Below are positions 21,336 through 31,800 of a DNA stretch of 64,000 nucleotides, in pieces. The stretch spans positions 1,481,774 to 1,545,773 of the forward strand of contig BCIV01000001.1 of assembly GCA_001600055.1 (NCBI GenBank), given 5' to 3'. Origin of the DNA: Filobasidium wieringae (Eukaryota > Basidiomycota > Tremellomycetes > Filobasidiales > Filobasidiaceae). The notes beneath the pieces were generated by a model. That model had not been told where the DNA came from. It saw nothing but the letters and a program-made list of their open reading frames with translations, and searched no databases. Made by a program: the position numbers and the translations under genes. The first letter of the stretch is position 1. Each line of letters opens with the position of its first letter.

Positions 21336-23459
21336 TCAAACAGCTCCGCACATATGCCTTCCGCTAGCCTTTTGCCTGTTGCACAGGGTAGGTTCGACTA
21401 CCATGGCAATGACGGAAGCGATCAGGATGGCCAACGTATCCGCACTTCCGATGGTGGAAACGAGGAATTCCTTGAGTGCCGCTTCGTCCTCCGCTCTCCT
21501 CTCTTCCCTGATTTGAAGACTCATGACAGAAGGATTCCTTGTGAGTCGAGTCGGACGAGGCAGACCTCTTCCCCTCTCGACCTCGTCAAAGATCTCATGC
21601 TCTTCCTCTCCTTCCCTCTCGTCCTCGGCGATCTCATCCTCCTCTTCATCCTCATCCAAAAGCGCATCCCTTGCAGAATCTTCAATCCTTTTCCGCTTCC
21701 TTGCCTTGGCTAAAGCGGTGAATACACCATCAGGTAACGCGTGTCTACCCATCCGGTAATAAGTGTTTCCCAGTTCAGCCCCTCCACACATTCCCATACA
21801 TATGACGAGGAACAAGACCATCCAAGGCCCATACAGAGTTCCCGCATCGTCTGTACCGTTCATGGATAGACTCTCCCTCAATTGGCACAGCAGGATGACA
21901 CCCTCGATCCCGACCAGAACCCAAAGAGCGGTAGGATCTCTCCTCTTTCCACCCGGAAGACGGGCGATTGTTATGGTCGATCGTCCAAGGAATGCTGCAG
22001 CCTGGTAAAGCGTCTGGTAGACGGGATAGAACGACCGACGAGCAGGGAAGAGATCGTTGAGAACTCCAGGTTGAGCGTATTGATTTGGTGCGAACGGAAT
22101 ATAGAAGATCACTGTAGCCAATACCCCCTAAGAAACGGATTGAGCCATGTTCGTCAGCTTTCTCTGCCGGCAATCTAGATTGCATCGACCAACTCACCTG
22201 CACGTTTGTCAACTCGACCAGGAAGATTGTACAGAGAGGCAACATGTAGTCCCTAACGATCGGCTTGGCGATACTCAATTTCGCTCTGGTTCCCAGATCC
22301 TTGATCATTCCCTCCTTCCTCTGCCCCGGTTTCCTCTTCTCCCCCTCATTGGACCTGTGAGGGAAGGCGGGTAACCAGAAATTGTAGACCGCAAGGATGA
22401 TCAATGGCACAAGTCCCGTGCCGGAGATGACGGAAGAGGGCGAAGCTCCTAGCTGAGTCAAGACGGTATAGGTAAGTGCACCTGCCAGACCCGCTGCACC
22501 TCCTCCTGACGTGTATAGTCCAACGGATTGAGTGATGTTATCCGGGTAACGGGTTGACATCTGGTAAAAGGTCCTGTAGAAGGGAACCTAGCCTGTCAGT
22601 CCAGAGCGTTGACCCGGAAGTCCTAGATCACGGCTTACAAGTCTCCCAAGTTGGAACTACAACTGGCCAAACCGATCCCTACCAACCTCCATCCGAGTCC
22701 ACCGCTCCAAGCCAACAAGTTCAAACCGACAAACGAGCAAACGGAACAGACGCCGATCCTCCACGGATAGTCCACCTCTTCCTCTTCCCCTTTGCCTGGC
22801 GTCCCTTGTGCATGGATCTTCCTGGATTTCGGAGGAGGCACGAAGGCTCGTACGATCGGAAGACGACGTAAGATGGGTTTGAGAGGAGGTGGGGATGCGA
22901 ATGGGACCAAGAGACGGACGAGGACGGATGGAAGGGTGTAGGCTGTAAGGACTGCTGATTTGGGTGCTTTGTCTCCGACCAAGCTATATGTTAGATGTCA
23001 TCAGTCCCATGAACGTGCAAAGCGAGAAATCCAGGTTGACCTACTCTCCCGCTGCGGCTGTGACCACGCTGAATTGCATCGCTGAGGAAACACAATCACA
23101 AACATCATATCAGTCTCAGATTCCTCATTCCTGATCATCTTCTCAAGATCAAACCTACCGATCAACATTCCGAAACAGAAGAAAGACGTCCCCAACCTAA
23201 CCGCCTCCAATCCCACCATGGGTGCGCTTTCCCCATCCCCCTTGGGTTTGCTCGGATCTTTCCTAGCATCCGCATAAGACTTCATACCCCCATGCACGAC
23301 CTCCCCTACGCTGCTTTGATCCGAATCGATCGACCTTGATCTCGGTCGGTTAGGGTTCGACCGTGATCCTTGATTCCCTCCGAGAAGGTAAGCGGAAGAG
23401 GTTAAACGGGAGTGAGCAGGACGATCTTGTTCGTCCTGCAGATGTGTTGGGTAGCTCAT
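21336..23459 (-). CDS. BTN1: CLN3/Btn1 family vacuolar (lysosomal) membrane protein
   Basis: A multi-pass membrane protein. Exons give a disordered N-terminus from MSYPTHLQDEQDRPAHSRL, a first helix LGTSFFCFGMLIAMQFSVVT, then KAPKSAVLTAYTLPSVLVRL (position and pattern of the CLN3 motif LxxxLPSLVxKL). Further helices follow, including SVGLYTSGGGAAGLAGALTY, VIFYIPFAPNQY, LWVLVGIEGVILLCQL and WMVLFLVICMGMCGGAELG. The C-terminus has EFLVSTIGSADTLAILIASV, matching the conserved CLN3 end. In yeasts Btn1 affects vacuolar pH and basic amino-acid transport; human CLN3 loss causes Batten disease. An acidic insertion (DEDEEEDEIAEDEREGEEE) lies in the cytosolic loop before the last helix. Phase-2 and phase-0 introns near 23.06, 22.98, 22.6 and 22.13 kb all close. 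Confidence 0.85.
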
Positions 23460-24063
23460 TCCGATGGAGGAGATGAGATGAGGAGAATGAGGTATCGAAT
23501 TGGTGTGGCGAGAATATGGATTATAGTGAACTTTTCCCCCGGGTATCTAAATTAGTGAACGTGTGGGGGTATTCAGAGGTCGCCACACCGACGGAGAAGA
23601 GAGAGGGAGCAGGAGACTGGGAGCACTAGAGCTACGGAGGAGATAAGGACAGGAGGATAAGGGACGGAGGAGATGATTGACGAGGGGATGATCCACCCCG
23701 GAGCGGTTCGATGATCTAAATAGCGAGCGACAGCCATTCGACTGTTTGTTGTGTTATGATGACTTTCTTTCCCCGCGTGACACCCAAAACAGCCACAGCC
23801 TAAACTCAACTTCTACTCCCGCTCATACCGACACCCCCCTCGCCGAACAGAAGGGCAAATGAACAAGTGAGTCTGATCATGACAGGCCTGACAGGTTGCA
23901 AGTCGCAGTATACATATGATATTCCTATTCCCTATTCATGTCTCTCGTTTCTGATATACTGGTTCGTTCCCTGTTGCATGATTCACGTTTCAAAACTACC
24001 CTATCGCTTTTGTGCGTTCTTTTTTGGATGTCCTCGATCTCATGGTCGTCCATCACAACACAT
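23460..24063. other. Promoter region of CLN3/Btn1 and 3' flank of the O-methyltransferase
   Basis: About 600 bases between two minus-strand genes. The left end should hold the BTN1 promoter. No TATA box or gene stands out. It marks the left border of the proposed mycosporine cluster. Confidence 0.45.
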
Positions 24064-25502
24064 CTACTTCTCACCCTCGTCCCTCAAGCATACCGAGATC
24101 TCGCATGCGTCCACCTCGGCGGTAAGATCGTCGTAACCCCATACCATCTCGCTGGAGTAAACCAATCCTGGGTTACCCTTGGCAGTAACTCCCTCGCTCT
24201 CATCAGGGGTCCACCTGGTCTCCTCGATAGGTCCATCGAAGAACGCTTTGGTCCACTCCTCCTTAGAAGAAGGGTTCACAGTCGTCTCCGGCTGAGTGGT
24301 TACTCGGGGGAGAGTGAGGGAGTGTCGCTTAGCAGCAGGAGTTGCCCGGACCCATGACAAGTAGGCAGGGTTACCGGGCTTGACAACGTTGTCCGCGATA
24401 ACGCAAGTTCCCTACAAGTGCTCGATGTCAGATCCGATCCTGTTGCACACATCCACAAAATAGATGCCAACTCACGGGCCCGACCAAACCCTCATCCTCC
24501 ATCATCTTCAAGTCATTGGTGTACAAGGGCTACATAGAGGAACATCATATAATCAGTTTAGGTAATCTGTGTCAATTGAAGCTAAATGGACATACCTTGA
24601 GGTGATCGATGAAGACCATGTCGAACTTCAAAGGAGCAGGAAGGTTGAGCTTCTCTCTCAAAGTCCGCAAGCTCTTGGTTGACGATCCCTCGACAATCTA
24701 CAAGTGATCATCGCTTCATGAACACACATTCTTGCTTTCAAATTGCGTGGTGATGGCCATGAACTCACCTTGACAACGCCTCCCAATCCAGCGATATCGA
24801 TCGCAGTCCTAGCAGTCTGGGCGTAAACGGGGCTCTGTTCCAAAGAGATGTATCCAGCCCGGTCTTCGGTAGTGTCCGAAGTCCACTCGGCAGGGTACTT
24901 GCTGTTGGGGTGTGCCTCTCTCATAGACTATAATAAGAAGCGGGAGTAAGTCAGCAAAACGAGATGGAGGAGGATATCAAGAGGTCGACCTTACTCGGGA
25001 GAAGGTGATGGCGGAGTATCCGACGTAACTTCCGACTTCCAAAACGAGCTGACAGGTCCATAGTGGTATCAGCTACTATTTCCCAAAACCACGTATAGTT
25101 CCGGCTAACCTTTGGCTTCCTCTCCTTGATAACCTTCTCAACTCCCTCTCCCTTGGTTCCACCGACGTTCATCAAGTAGAACTTCTTTCCGAATTCATAC
25201 AGGAAATCAAGTACTGGCTGAGTTCCGGGGTTGTTCTGGAGGGATGGCTCCTCCTTTAAGGCCTTCTCGAGAGCTTGTTCACGGCCATCTCCCTGACATA
25301 TCATAGCGAGTTTAGAACACAGTTCAATGACTTAGCAAGAAGGTAACACTTACGTGGAAGACGGTTCCCTGTACAGGCTCTAGCAAGAGTCAAAGGATGG
25401 TTAGAGGGGATGAGCCGAATCCTTGCGCGTGGAATGTAGGAACGAGGAAAGCTTACCGTGGTACTTCTGGGGAGGGTTGTGCTTATCGGTAGGTCCAGGC
25501 AT
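24064..25502 (-). CDS. Catechol-type O-methyltransferase, probable 4-deoxygadusol-forming enzyme of mycosporine biosynthesis
   Basis: Eight exons: 25457-25502, 25354-25379, 25110-25292, 24995-25048, 24769-24927, 24596-24697, 24476-24529 and 24064-24411. All phases close to give 323 residues. The N-terminus (MPGPTDKHNPPQKYH) is short with no signal peptide, so the enzyme is cytosolic. The SAM-binding motif I is LVLEVGSYVGYSAITFSR, motif II region YISLEQSPVYAQTARTAIDI, then FDMVFIDHLKPLYTNDLK, and VIADNVVKPGNPAYL. The FIDHxK...D and ADNVxxPGxP pair matches mammalian COMT, with Mg-binding Asp and Asn in place. The likely reaction here is methylation of 2-demethyl-4-deoxygadusol to 4-deoxygadusol with SAM. 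That role is inferred from the DDGS and ATP-grasp genes 5-9 kb away; a general catechol methyltransferase is the alternative. GATC repeats lie about 310-330 bases upstream. Confidence 0.85.
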
Positions 25503-26078
25503 GTTTGTGTTTGTGTGTCTTTGTGAGTAGTAGAGGGTGGAAGTCGATAGAGGGAGGTCTAGCCGCAGTTGTATGTATGGTGTACACTCAAAAGTCACTG
25601 CCTGGCTGCACTGGCTGCCAGCAGCGTCAAGCGTCGAGCGTTCACTCGGGTGAGAATGGATGATCGAACTGTGGATCGGAATCTCGATATGACGTACACG
25701 AATCGTCATTGCGTAATCGTAAAGCCACCATCTAATCCCTTCACCCGCTAGTGCTTCGGCAATCGGATGCAATCAATCAAGCTCAGCGGGTATCAAACGA
25801 CGTGCTACGTGATCGTGGATCATGGATCATGGATCGAAATCGTTGGTCGTTGCTAATAATTGCTCCTGGACGTTTCAGTTCGCAGCAAAATTAATCGTTC
25901 AATTGATAATTGATAATCATAGAGGTGTGAGAGGGAGAAAGGGTATCGTCTCAGACGTGAACAGAGAAAAGAACCAAACGAGCGGTCGCAGTGGTAGTAG
26001 AAACAGTAGTAGACTTTGCAGCAAATCATGGCCACACACATCGCAATAAACAATTCCAGCACACCAACGGTATCATGC
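25503..26078. promoter_or_regulatory. Upstream region of the O-methyltransferase with GGATCAT repeats
   Basis: About 575 bases between two minus-strand genes. At 25817-25837 GGATCAT is repeated in tandem and ends in the 13-mer GATCATGGATCGA (25825-25837). The same 13-mer occurs upstream of DDGS at 29834. Such GATC pairs resemble White Collar light-response elements. No gene is seen. Confidence 0.4.
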
Positions 26079-27488
26079 TTAATGACCGTTCTTTCCCTGC
26101 AACCACTTGTTGAGCATGCTAAGAGGACAAAACGACATCAGTCCTCGTTCAATCCTAGTTCAACAACAGGCTCTGCTTACTCGTCGAGGTAAGAGATCTT
26201 TTGTCCTTGAGGACCGTACTCTGCGCCCCATCCTGCTTGCATACCAGGCTAAGTGAACGCAACGCCGGCATTAGCTCGATGTCCAATGCACGACCCAAGT
26301 CTGAGGACGACTCACCATCCATCCGTTGTACATTCCCAAAGCCTCGATGATGTTTCCGTTGGGATCTCCACCCATCTTCTCGACCAAGATGGAAGCCCCC
26401 TTGTGAATGTTATACCAGGGTTCTTGACAGTCGCCGGACTTGTTATCACAGGCGTTTCCGGCGACTTGCATGATACCCTGTTCACCACGAGAACCAACCG
26501 CTCCCTTGTTACATCCTGATTCTTGCATACCGATAGCCATGAGCAGAGCAGCGGGCACTGTGCAGGACAATGCGTCAGTCAGTGTCAAGCAGTAGTTATG
26601 GAAGTGATGAGCACGCACTGTTCTTTTCTCCGGCGGCATTAGCAAATATATCCTTGTAGTTCAAACAAGCTCCGAAGACTTCAGGGTAAAGACCAGGGTC
26701 CGAGATGGAGATCAACTGAGAAGCGCTCAAGTTGGGAGGGACCCAACCTCCTTCGGTAAGTTTACAGTTCAACCATTCGGGAGAACCATTGGGGTGATCG
26801 GCACTTGCTCCGGAGTCTCCACAACTGATGGAAAGGAAAGAAAGTCGGTCAGTTATGTCGTGCTACGCCCGCGACGCACGCCTAGACACTTACGCTCCAC
26901 TGGCAGAGATGACACCGGTAGGGGGAGTGTAGGTCGCACTAGGCTGGGGAGCAGAGGAAGTGGTGCTAGCAGGTGCTTCGGAGGAAGAACTGGTCCACCA
27001 GACTTGAGTACTGGAAGGAGCAGGAGCGGAAGAGGAGGAGGAAGACCACTGGTTCCATGCTTGCGAGGAAGCGGCGTAGGTAGCAGATGGAGCGGCACTG
27101 CTAGACCAAGCGGTTGAGCTGGGAGCCAAAGAGACAGAGGCTGACCCAGAAGCTGTAGCAGTAGCCGTGGCATTCTATTCTTGCAGATGTCAGATATCAT
27201 TCCAAACGATGTTTGTCCCGTAACCCGACCTACCCAACCAGCAGCAGCACTCGCACTTCCAGTTCCCCTAACCCTACAGGTCCTTCCGCCCCTCTTCTTG
27301 TTCTTTTTAGAACCATCCTTCTTCCTCAAAACCTTGACTTTCTGGTTGGTCAACTGTCTCTCGGCAACAGCGGCATCATGACCTCTACGGTTCAAGCGGT
27401 TGTTATGCATGTTACCGGATCCAGCCGAAACAACAGAGAGGACGGTGAGGGTGGTGAGGAGGAGAGAAAAGATGCTTGAAGAACGCAT
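26079..27488 (-). CDS. Secreted GH23/SLT-like (lysozyme-fold) protein with Ser-rich linker
   Basis: The start MRSSSIFSLLLTTLTVLSVV is a clear signal peptide with cleavage expected after VSA. Next come a basic stretch (KVKVLRKKDGSKKNKKRGG) and a long Ser/Ala/Thr/Trp linker (SSAPAPSSTQVWWTSSSS), probably O-glycosylated. The C-terminal domain follows: CGDSGASADHPNGSPEW, then PAALLMAIGMQESGC with the likely catalytic Glu, SRGEQGIMQVAGNACDNKSG, and EALGMYNGWMPGMQAGWG. The ExS...GxMQ...AL..YN order matches the soluble lytic transglycosylase (GH23) pattern known mainly from bacteria. Last exon: MLNKWLQGKNGH. At least four Cys suggest disulfides. It may cut bacterial peptidoglycan outside the cell; a chitin-type substrate is possible. 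Bacterial ancestry is inferred, but its introns show it is long settled in the genome. It sits between two mycosporine genes. Confidence 0.8.
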
Positions 27489-29831
27489 GTTGATTGATTG
27501 TATTTACAGGGGTAGCGGAATGGGCTGTAGAGAGGGTGAATGTGATGAGCTTGTCTGACAGTGAACTGAAAACTCTGAACCAGGTACCTACGTAGAGTGG
27601 ATTGATACTAAGAGATGACCTTCTTCTCAGTTCGATCTGCTATTGTTGTTCAGAGGTATACGAGTTTGAGGTATCAAAAGATGCCTATCGGTTGTTGATC
27701 TGATGGAGTAAGGGATGGAGGATTTGATGGTCAATGTGCTTCGCTATATCTATCCCTATGATCGTGATGCGATGAATAAGCAAAGTTCAGCTTGGGTAAA
27801 TGCAGGGCGGCACAAGCTATCCGATCACAGCAAGATATAGCCACGATTTGATGGGAACGTCAAACTCACGCTGGAAGTGTTGTCCTTGTAACAATACGCT
27901 TCTTGGTGATTTCGGAACTTGTTTGATAGTTGAGATTCAAGGAAAGTGGTGACCGTCGAGGTGTATTGTGTTGGTATAATCTTCACCCGAGGATTTGCAG
28001 GAACAAGAGAATGTGGGGATGTTTGTTGTTGTTGTTTTGTGATCGAAGTGATGTTGCCGGAAATGATCAATCTGGTCCGAGTCGAGGTGACGAGTGATTT
28101 GATTCAGAGTCGAAACGTTTGTCCCCTTGATTGGATTGAAAGGAGGGTGGAGGGAGGTCGCTGATCAGAGCGTGTTATGTAGGAAAGGATGGCAGCAATA
28201 TGTTCCAACCTGATGAGCGTTTCAGGTGACAACTGAAAGAGGGTAGTTCAGACGCTTTGTGTGTGAAAAACAAGGAGATTCGAGTTGCGAAAGTACGAGC
28301 GCTGCACGTCGCGTAGAGAGGATCACTTTGGTTCAGGCAGGTTCTAGGCGGTCGCGTGAGTTTCAAACTTGGACTAGCGCTCTTTGTTTCTTGGAACAAC
28401 AAACAATGGCAAGAAAGGCAGAAGGATAGCACAGTTCTTCTGCTTGTTCATCCGATCTCGCAGTGGACTCTGGTCACAGATCAATGAGCCTTCTCCCAAG
28501 CCGTCTACCAAGACTTCCACAGGTCCAAGAGGTCCAGCCACTCTCACCCATTCAGTTACCAACACAGCACCGTGTCTGATTCCTGGCTCCTCGCACGCGT
28601 TGCTAAGGCTCCTTGGCACACTTTCGCGTTTTGCGCTTGAGAAGATGACAGACGTGAGCACAGCGTAGTCGAGTGAGTAGTGAGTCAGTGGGCGAATGGA
28701 CGAGCCAAGTATCCAAGGAGGACGGTAAACGTAGAAGGAGGAGATGCACAATGGGTTGAACATCCTGAAACCGTCATTGTCATCGTCCGTTGAAACCTTG
28801 TTCCAAAAACCCAATTGTTCTCGGTCCCGCGCAGAAAGCGTGTGCCCGAGGTAATAAACAAGACAAACATTCTGGTAGATCCGCGGATATACTGATTGAC
28901 TGGAAACTGACGACTGATCCGCGGAATGCGCGGGATTCCAGCCGGCCCTGCAAAGGCTTGAAATCGGTTCGGGCTAGGTGATAAATTAGCGCAACGCCTA
29001 TCAATCGTTGGAACATCGCGAAGCGGCACTTGTCAAGCGGTATTTCATATTTTCGAGGTTCGAGAGCCGCTATCTGATCCGAACGAGTTCCGATGCGATG
29101 ACACAGCTGACAGAGTTTGATCGATCACTTCCATGTGGTGTCACCGGCGTCAGCAAGATCGTAGTCGTGATCATGAAAACGACCCCTTGTGATGATCTAG
29201 AACGTTTGAAAGTATTCGGAATCCCTGCGAAAAAGGTCTTATTATTGCACCAGGAAATGATCGGAGGATCGAAATGCCGCTGCACGGAGCCTGATGCAGG
29301 TGGGAACATGAAAATGAATGACGCATGGGGAGGAATGCGACCCCAAGGTGGATCAGGAATGACCCGTCAGATGTAGCCATGTCACAAGGGGGCTCCAGGC
29401 ACGATACGGCCGTCCGCCTGGGTCTCTGACGATAAATTGAAATTGAATATCCATTCGAGAGGGAACCAACCAAGCGGTAGTTCTTCGCATGACGTAAAGC
29501 ATTCTGGTGCGGATCGTTCCAAAGGCGTCGTTTCAGTGGATCACTCCGCCCACGGTGAACCGGCAAAGGATTCCCCTAATTCCTCACATTGGCTGAATCG
29601 GGAGATCGGACTGGGAGAGCAGGGCTGGGGGGTAATTAGCGCAAGATGATCGCCGGTTGGGTTTCTTCCATGTTGTTTACGATGTGATGGGCGGGTACGT
29701 ACGGAATGTGAGGTAGGTGGTGTGACGCCTTCCCCCCGCCCACAGCGTACCGTCCACAGCGCTGGCACGAAGACGACTGCCAACGAAGGTCGAGCCGGGC
29801 CAAGCGAGATGGTATGGACCCGAAAGATGGA

Positions 29832-29846
29832 TCGATCATGGATCGA
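29832..29846 (+). promoter_or_regulatory. GATC inverted repeat upstream of DDGS, candidate light-response element
   Basis: TCGATC-ATG-GATCGA is a 6-base inverted repeat with a 3-base spacer, about 219-233 bases upstream of the DDGS ATG and 38 bases before the TATA box. Its last 13 bases are identical to a site upstream of the O-methyltransferase. The match to GATC-type White Collar sites is from general knowledge, not from a search. Confidence 0.4.
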
Positions 29847-29883
29847 GTGAGCGCTCATGCCAGCAAGCTGTCATCCTCAAAGG

Positions 29884-29890
29884 TATATAA
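29884..29890 (+). promoter_or_regulatory. TATA box of DDGS
   Basis: TATATAA lies about 175 bases upstream of the DDGS start. A CT- and AC-rich leader typical of highly expressed fungal genes follows it. This fits a strong inducible promoter. Confidence 0.6.
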
Positions 29891-30064
29891 GCCTAGGTCG
29901 TTGACACGTTCGTCCATTGCCCTGAAGTTTGGCCTCTTTTTTCCCAACTCAACACTTCAACAATCAAAGTTATACACTTAGAGTCGTTTTCATCAAACAC
30001 TCATCTGACTCACACTCCTAAACCACCCCTTAACAACACTAAATAAAACCCACCTTTTACCACA

Positions 30065-31800
30065 ATGTCTTCCGATATGAACGGCAACGTCTCCAAGACC
30101 GCTACTGGTCTCGCTGTCCGAGGTTCTGAGAAGCTCAACTACAACTTCCACTACATCTCCCCCGTCTTCGACGTCTCCCACGCTAAGCTCGCCGAGACCT
30201 ACAAGCCATGGGGTCGAGTCTTGGTCGTTCTCGACAAGAGTGAGTGCTTGAGATACTAGCTGATACAGTCAGAATCAAGAGCTAACCCAGTCATTTCTCC
30301 TATCAGTCGTCGCTGGAGTGTACAGGAAGACCATCGAGAACTACTTCTCTCACCACAACGTTCCCACCGTCATCAAGGAGATCAACGGAGGAGAGCTCAA
30401 CAAGAACATGGACGTAAGTCGCTACGATCGATACTGGAGTGCATCGCTATCGTACTTTACACTGACCCTCCATGTTCCTCATCTAGACCTTCGAGGAGAT
30501 CGTCGACTTCCTTGACGCTTCTGGACTTGTCCGACAGGAGCCCCTCCTTGTCGTCGGAGGTGGTCTCGTCACCGACGTCGCTGGATACGTTTGTGCCAGT
30601 TACAGGCGATCTACCCCCTTCATCCGAGTTCCTACCACCCTTATCGGACTCATCGACGCCTCCGTCTCCATCAAGGTCGGTCTCAACCACAAGAAGTTGA
30701 AGAACCGTCTCGGTGAGTTACATTCCCTTGCCACGTCTCAACATTCCCGCGTGCCTGAACTAACGCAATTTACATCCGCCCTTCTTTGTGCCGCGTGTCA
30801 CTTCTAGGTGCCTACTTCGCGCCCATCGACACTTACCTCGACTTCTCCTTCTTGAAGACCTTGCCCGAGGGTCAGGTCCGAAACGGAACTGCCGAGCTCA
30901 TCAAGATCACCACCGTCTCTGAGAAGAGGATCTGGGACCTCTTGGTCAAGCACGGAAAGGAGCTCGTCGAGACCGGGTACGGATTCAAGAACGACGACAA
31001 GGAGTTGAAGGCTATCGGTGATGACATCTGCAAGACCGGTATCGAGGAGATGTTGAGGGTGAGTACAAGTGATGGTTATTCTTTGTCATCACAGTTCTAA
31101 TGTGGTATCTGCCCAATCAGTTGGAGTCTGGAAACTTGCACGAGCTCATGCTTGACCGTGTTATCGCTTTTGGTCACTCTTGGTCTCCCATCTGTGAGCT
31201 CAAGCCTGAGATCCCTCTCCGACACGGACACGCCATCATGATCGACATGGCCTACTCCATCACTCTCGCTCACTCCCGAGGAATGTTGAACGATGCTCAG
31301 CGTGACGAGTGGTTCGGTTTGGCTACCCGAGTCGGACTCTCCATCGACCACAAGGAATTCACTCCCGAGTTGTTGAAGTTGTCCACCAGGGCTATCGAGA
31401 AGGTCAGTCAGTCGAGCTCGATCCGGCCGTAAAGAGATACTCACGCTTTTCCATCGCACAGACCCGAAACGGAAAGCAGAGGTTCGCTGTCCCCGACGGC
31501 GAGTTCGGAAAGTGTACTTTCTTGAACGACGTCACCGACGAGGAGCTCGCCAACGTCCTCCAGATCCACAAGAAGTTCGTCGCTGAGCAGTTCCCCGGCT
31601 ACGAGGGACAGGACGCCTACGTCGACTCTGGTGATCTCGGTGAGGATGTCGACGAGTACCTCAAGCAGAAGAAGAACGGAGGAGAGACCAACGGACACTC
31701 TCACTCCAACGGAACTGCCGACTCCATCAAGCAGGTCAACGGAAAGAACGAGAAGGCTGCCGTTGCCGCCGGTGCCGACGTTCAGGCCGTCAAGGCTTAA
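30065..31800 (+). CDS. 2-demethyl-4-deoxygadusol synthase-like sugar-phosphate cyclase (first step of mycosporine biosynthesis)
   Basis: Six exons: 30065-30239, 30307-30413, 30487-30712, 30808-31058, 31121-31402 and 31462-31800, giving 459 residues. The fold is dehydroquinate-synthase-like. The NAD-binding motif is [40 protein letters not shown] and [20 protein letters not shown] follow, then GTAELIKI with the metal-ligand Glu, [10 protein letters not shown] and [16 protein letters not shown] with the His ligands. [10 protein letters not shown] plus PLRHGHAI is characteristic of the DDGS/EEVS branch and not of shikimate-pathway AroB. In fungi this enzyme converts sedoheptulose 7-phosphate to 2-demethyl-4-deoxygadusol; EEVS-type activity (valiolone) is the main alternative. 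The last ~55 residues are a Gly/Asn/Ala/Lys-rich tail absent from the core family. Codon use is strongly biased to C-ending codons, more than in neighbours, suggesting high expression. Confidence 0.9.

Larger units (their letters stand above)
27489..30064. other. Long divergent intergenic region between GH23 gene and DDGS
   Basis: About 2.6 kb, by far the largest gap in the window. It contains a palindromic ATCCGCGGAT at 28879-28888 with a second GATCCGCGGA at 28916-28925, a GATC inverted repeat at 29832-29846 and a TATA box at 29884-29890. An ATG-started minus-strand frame of about 129 codons (28374 to about 28763) and a plus-strand frame at 29008-29376 have no recognisable motif. I treat both as chance frames. 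A long 5' UTR or noncoding RNA could also fill the space. Confidence 0.5.

Noticed and set aside
28374..28814. Minus-strand 146-codon frame in the large gap
   Set aside because: It begins at a non-ATG codon, has no recognised motif and no splice structure like that of the neighbours.
29008..29376. 122-codon plus-strand frame upstream of DDGS
   Set aside because: No family signal and no intron signals. Overlapping minus-strand frames are equally long, so it looks like chance.
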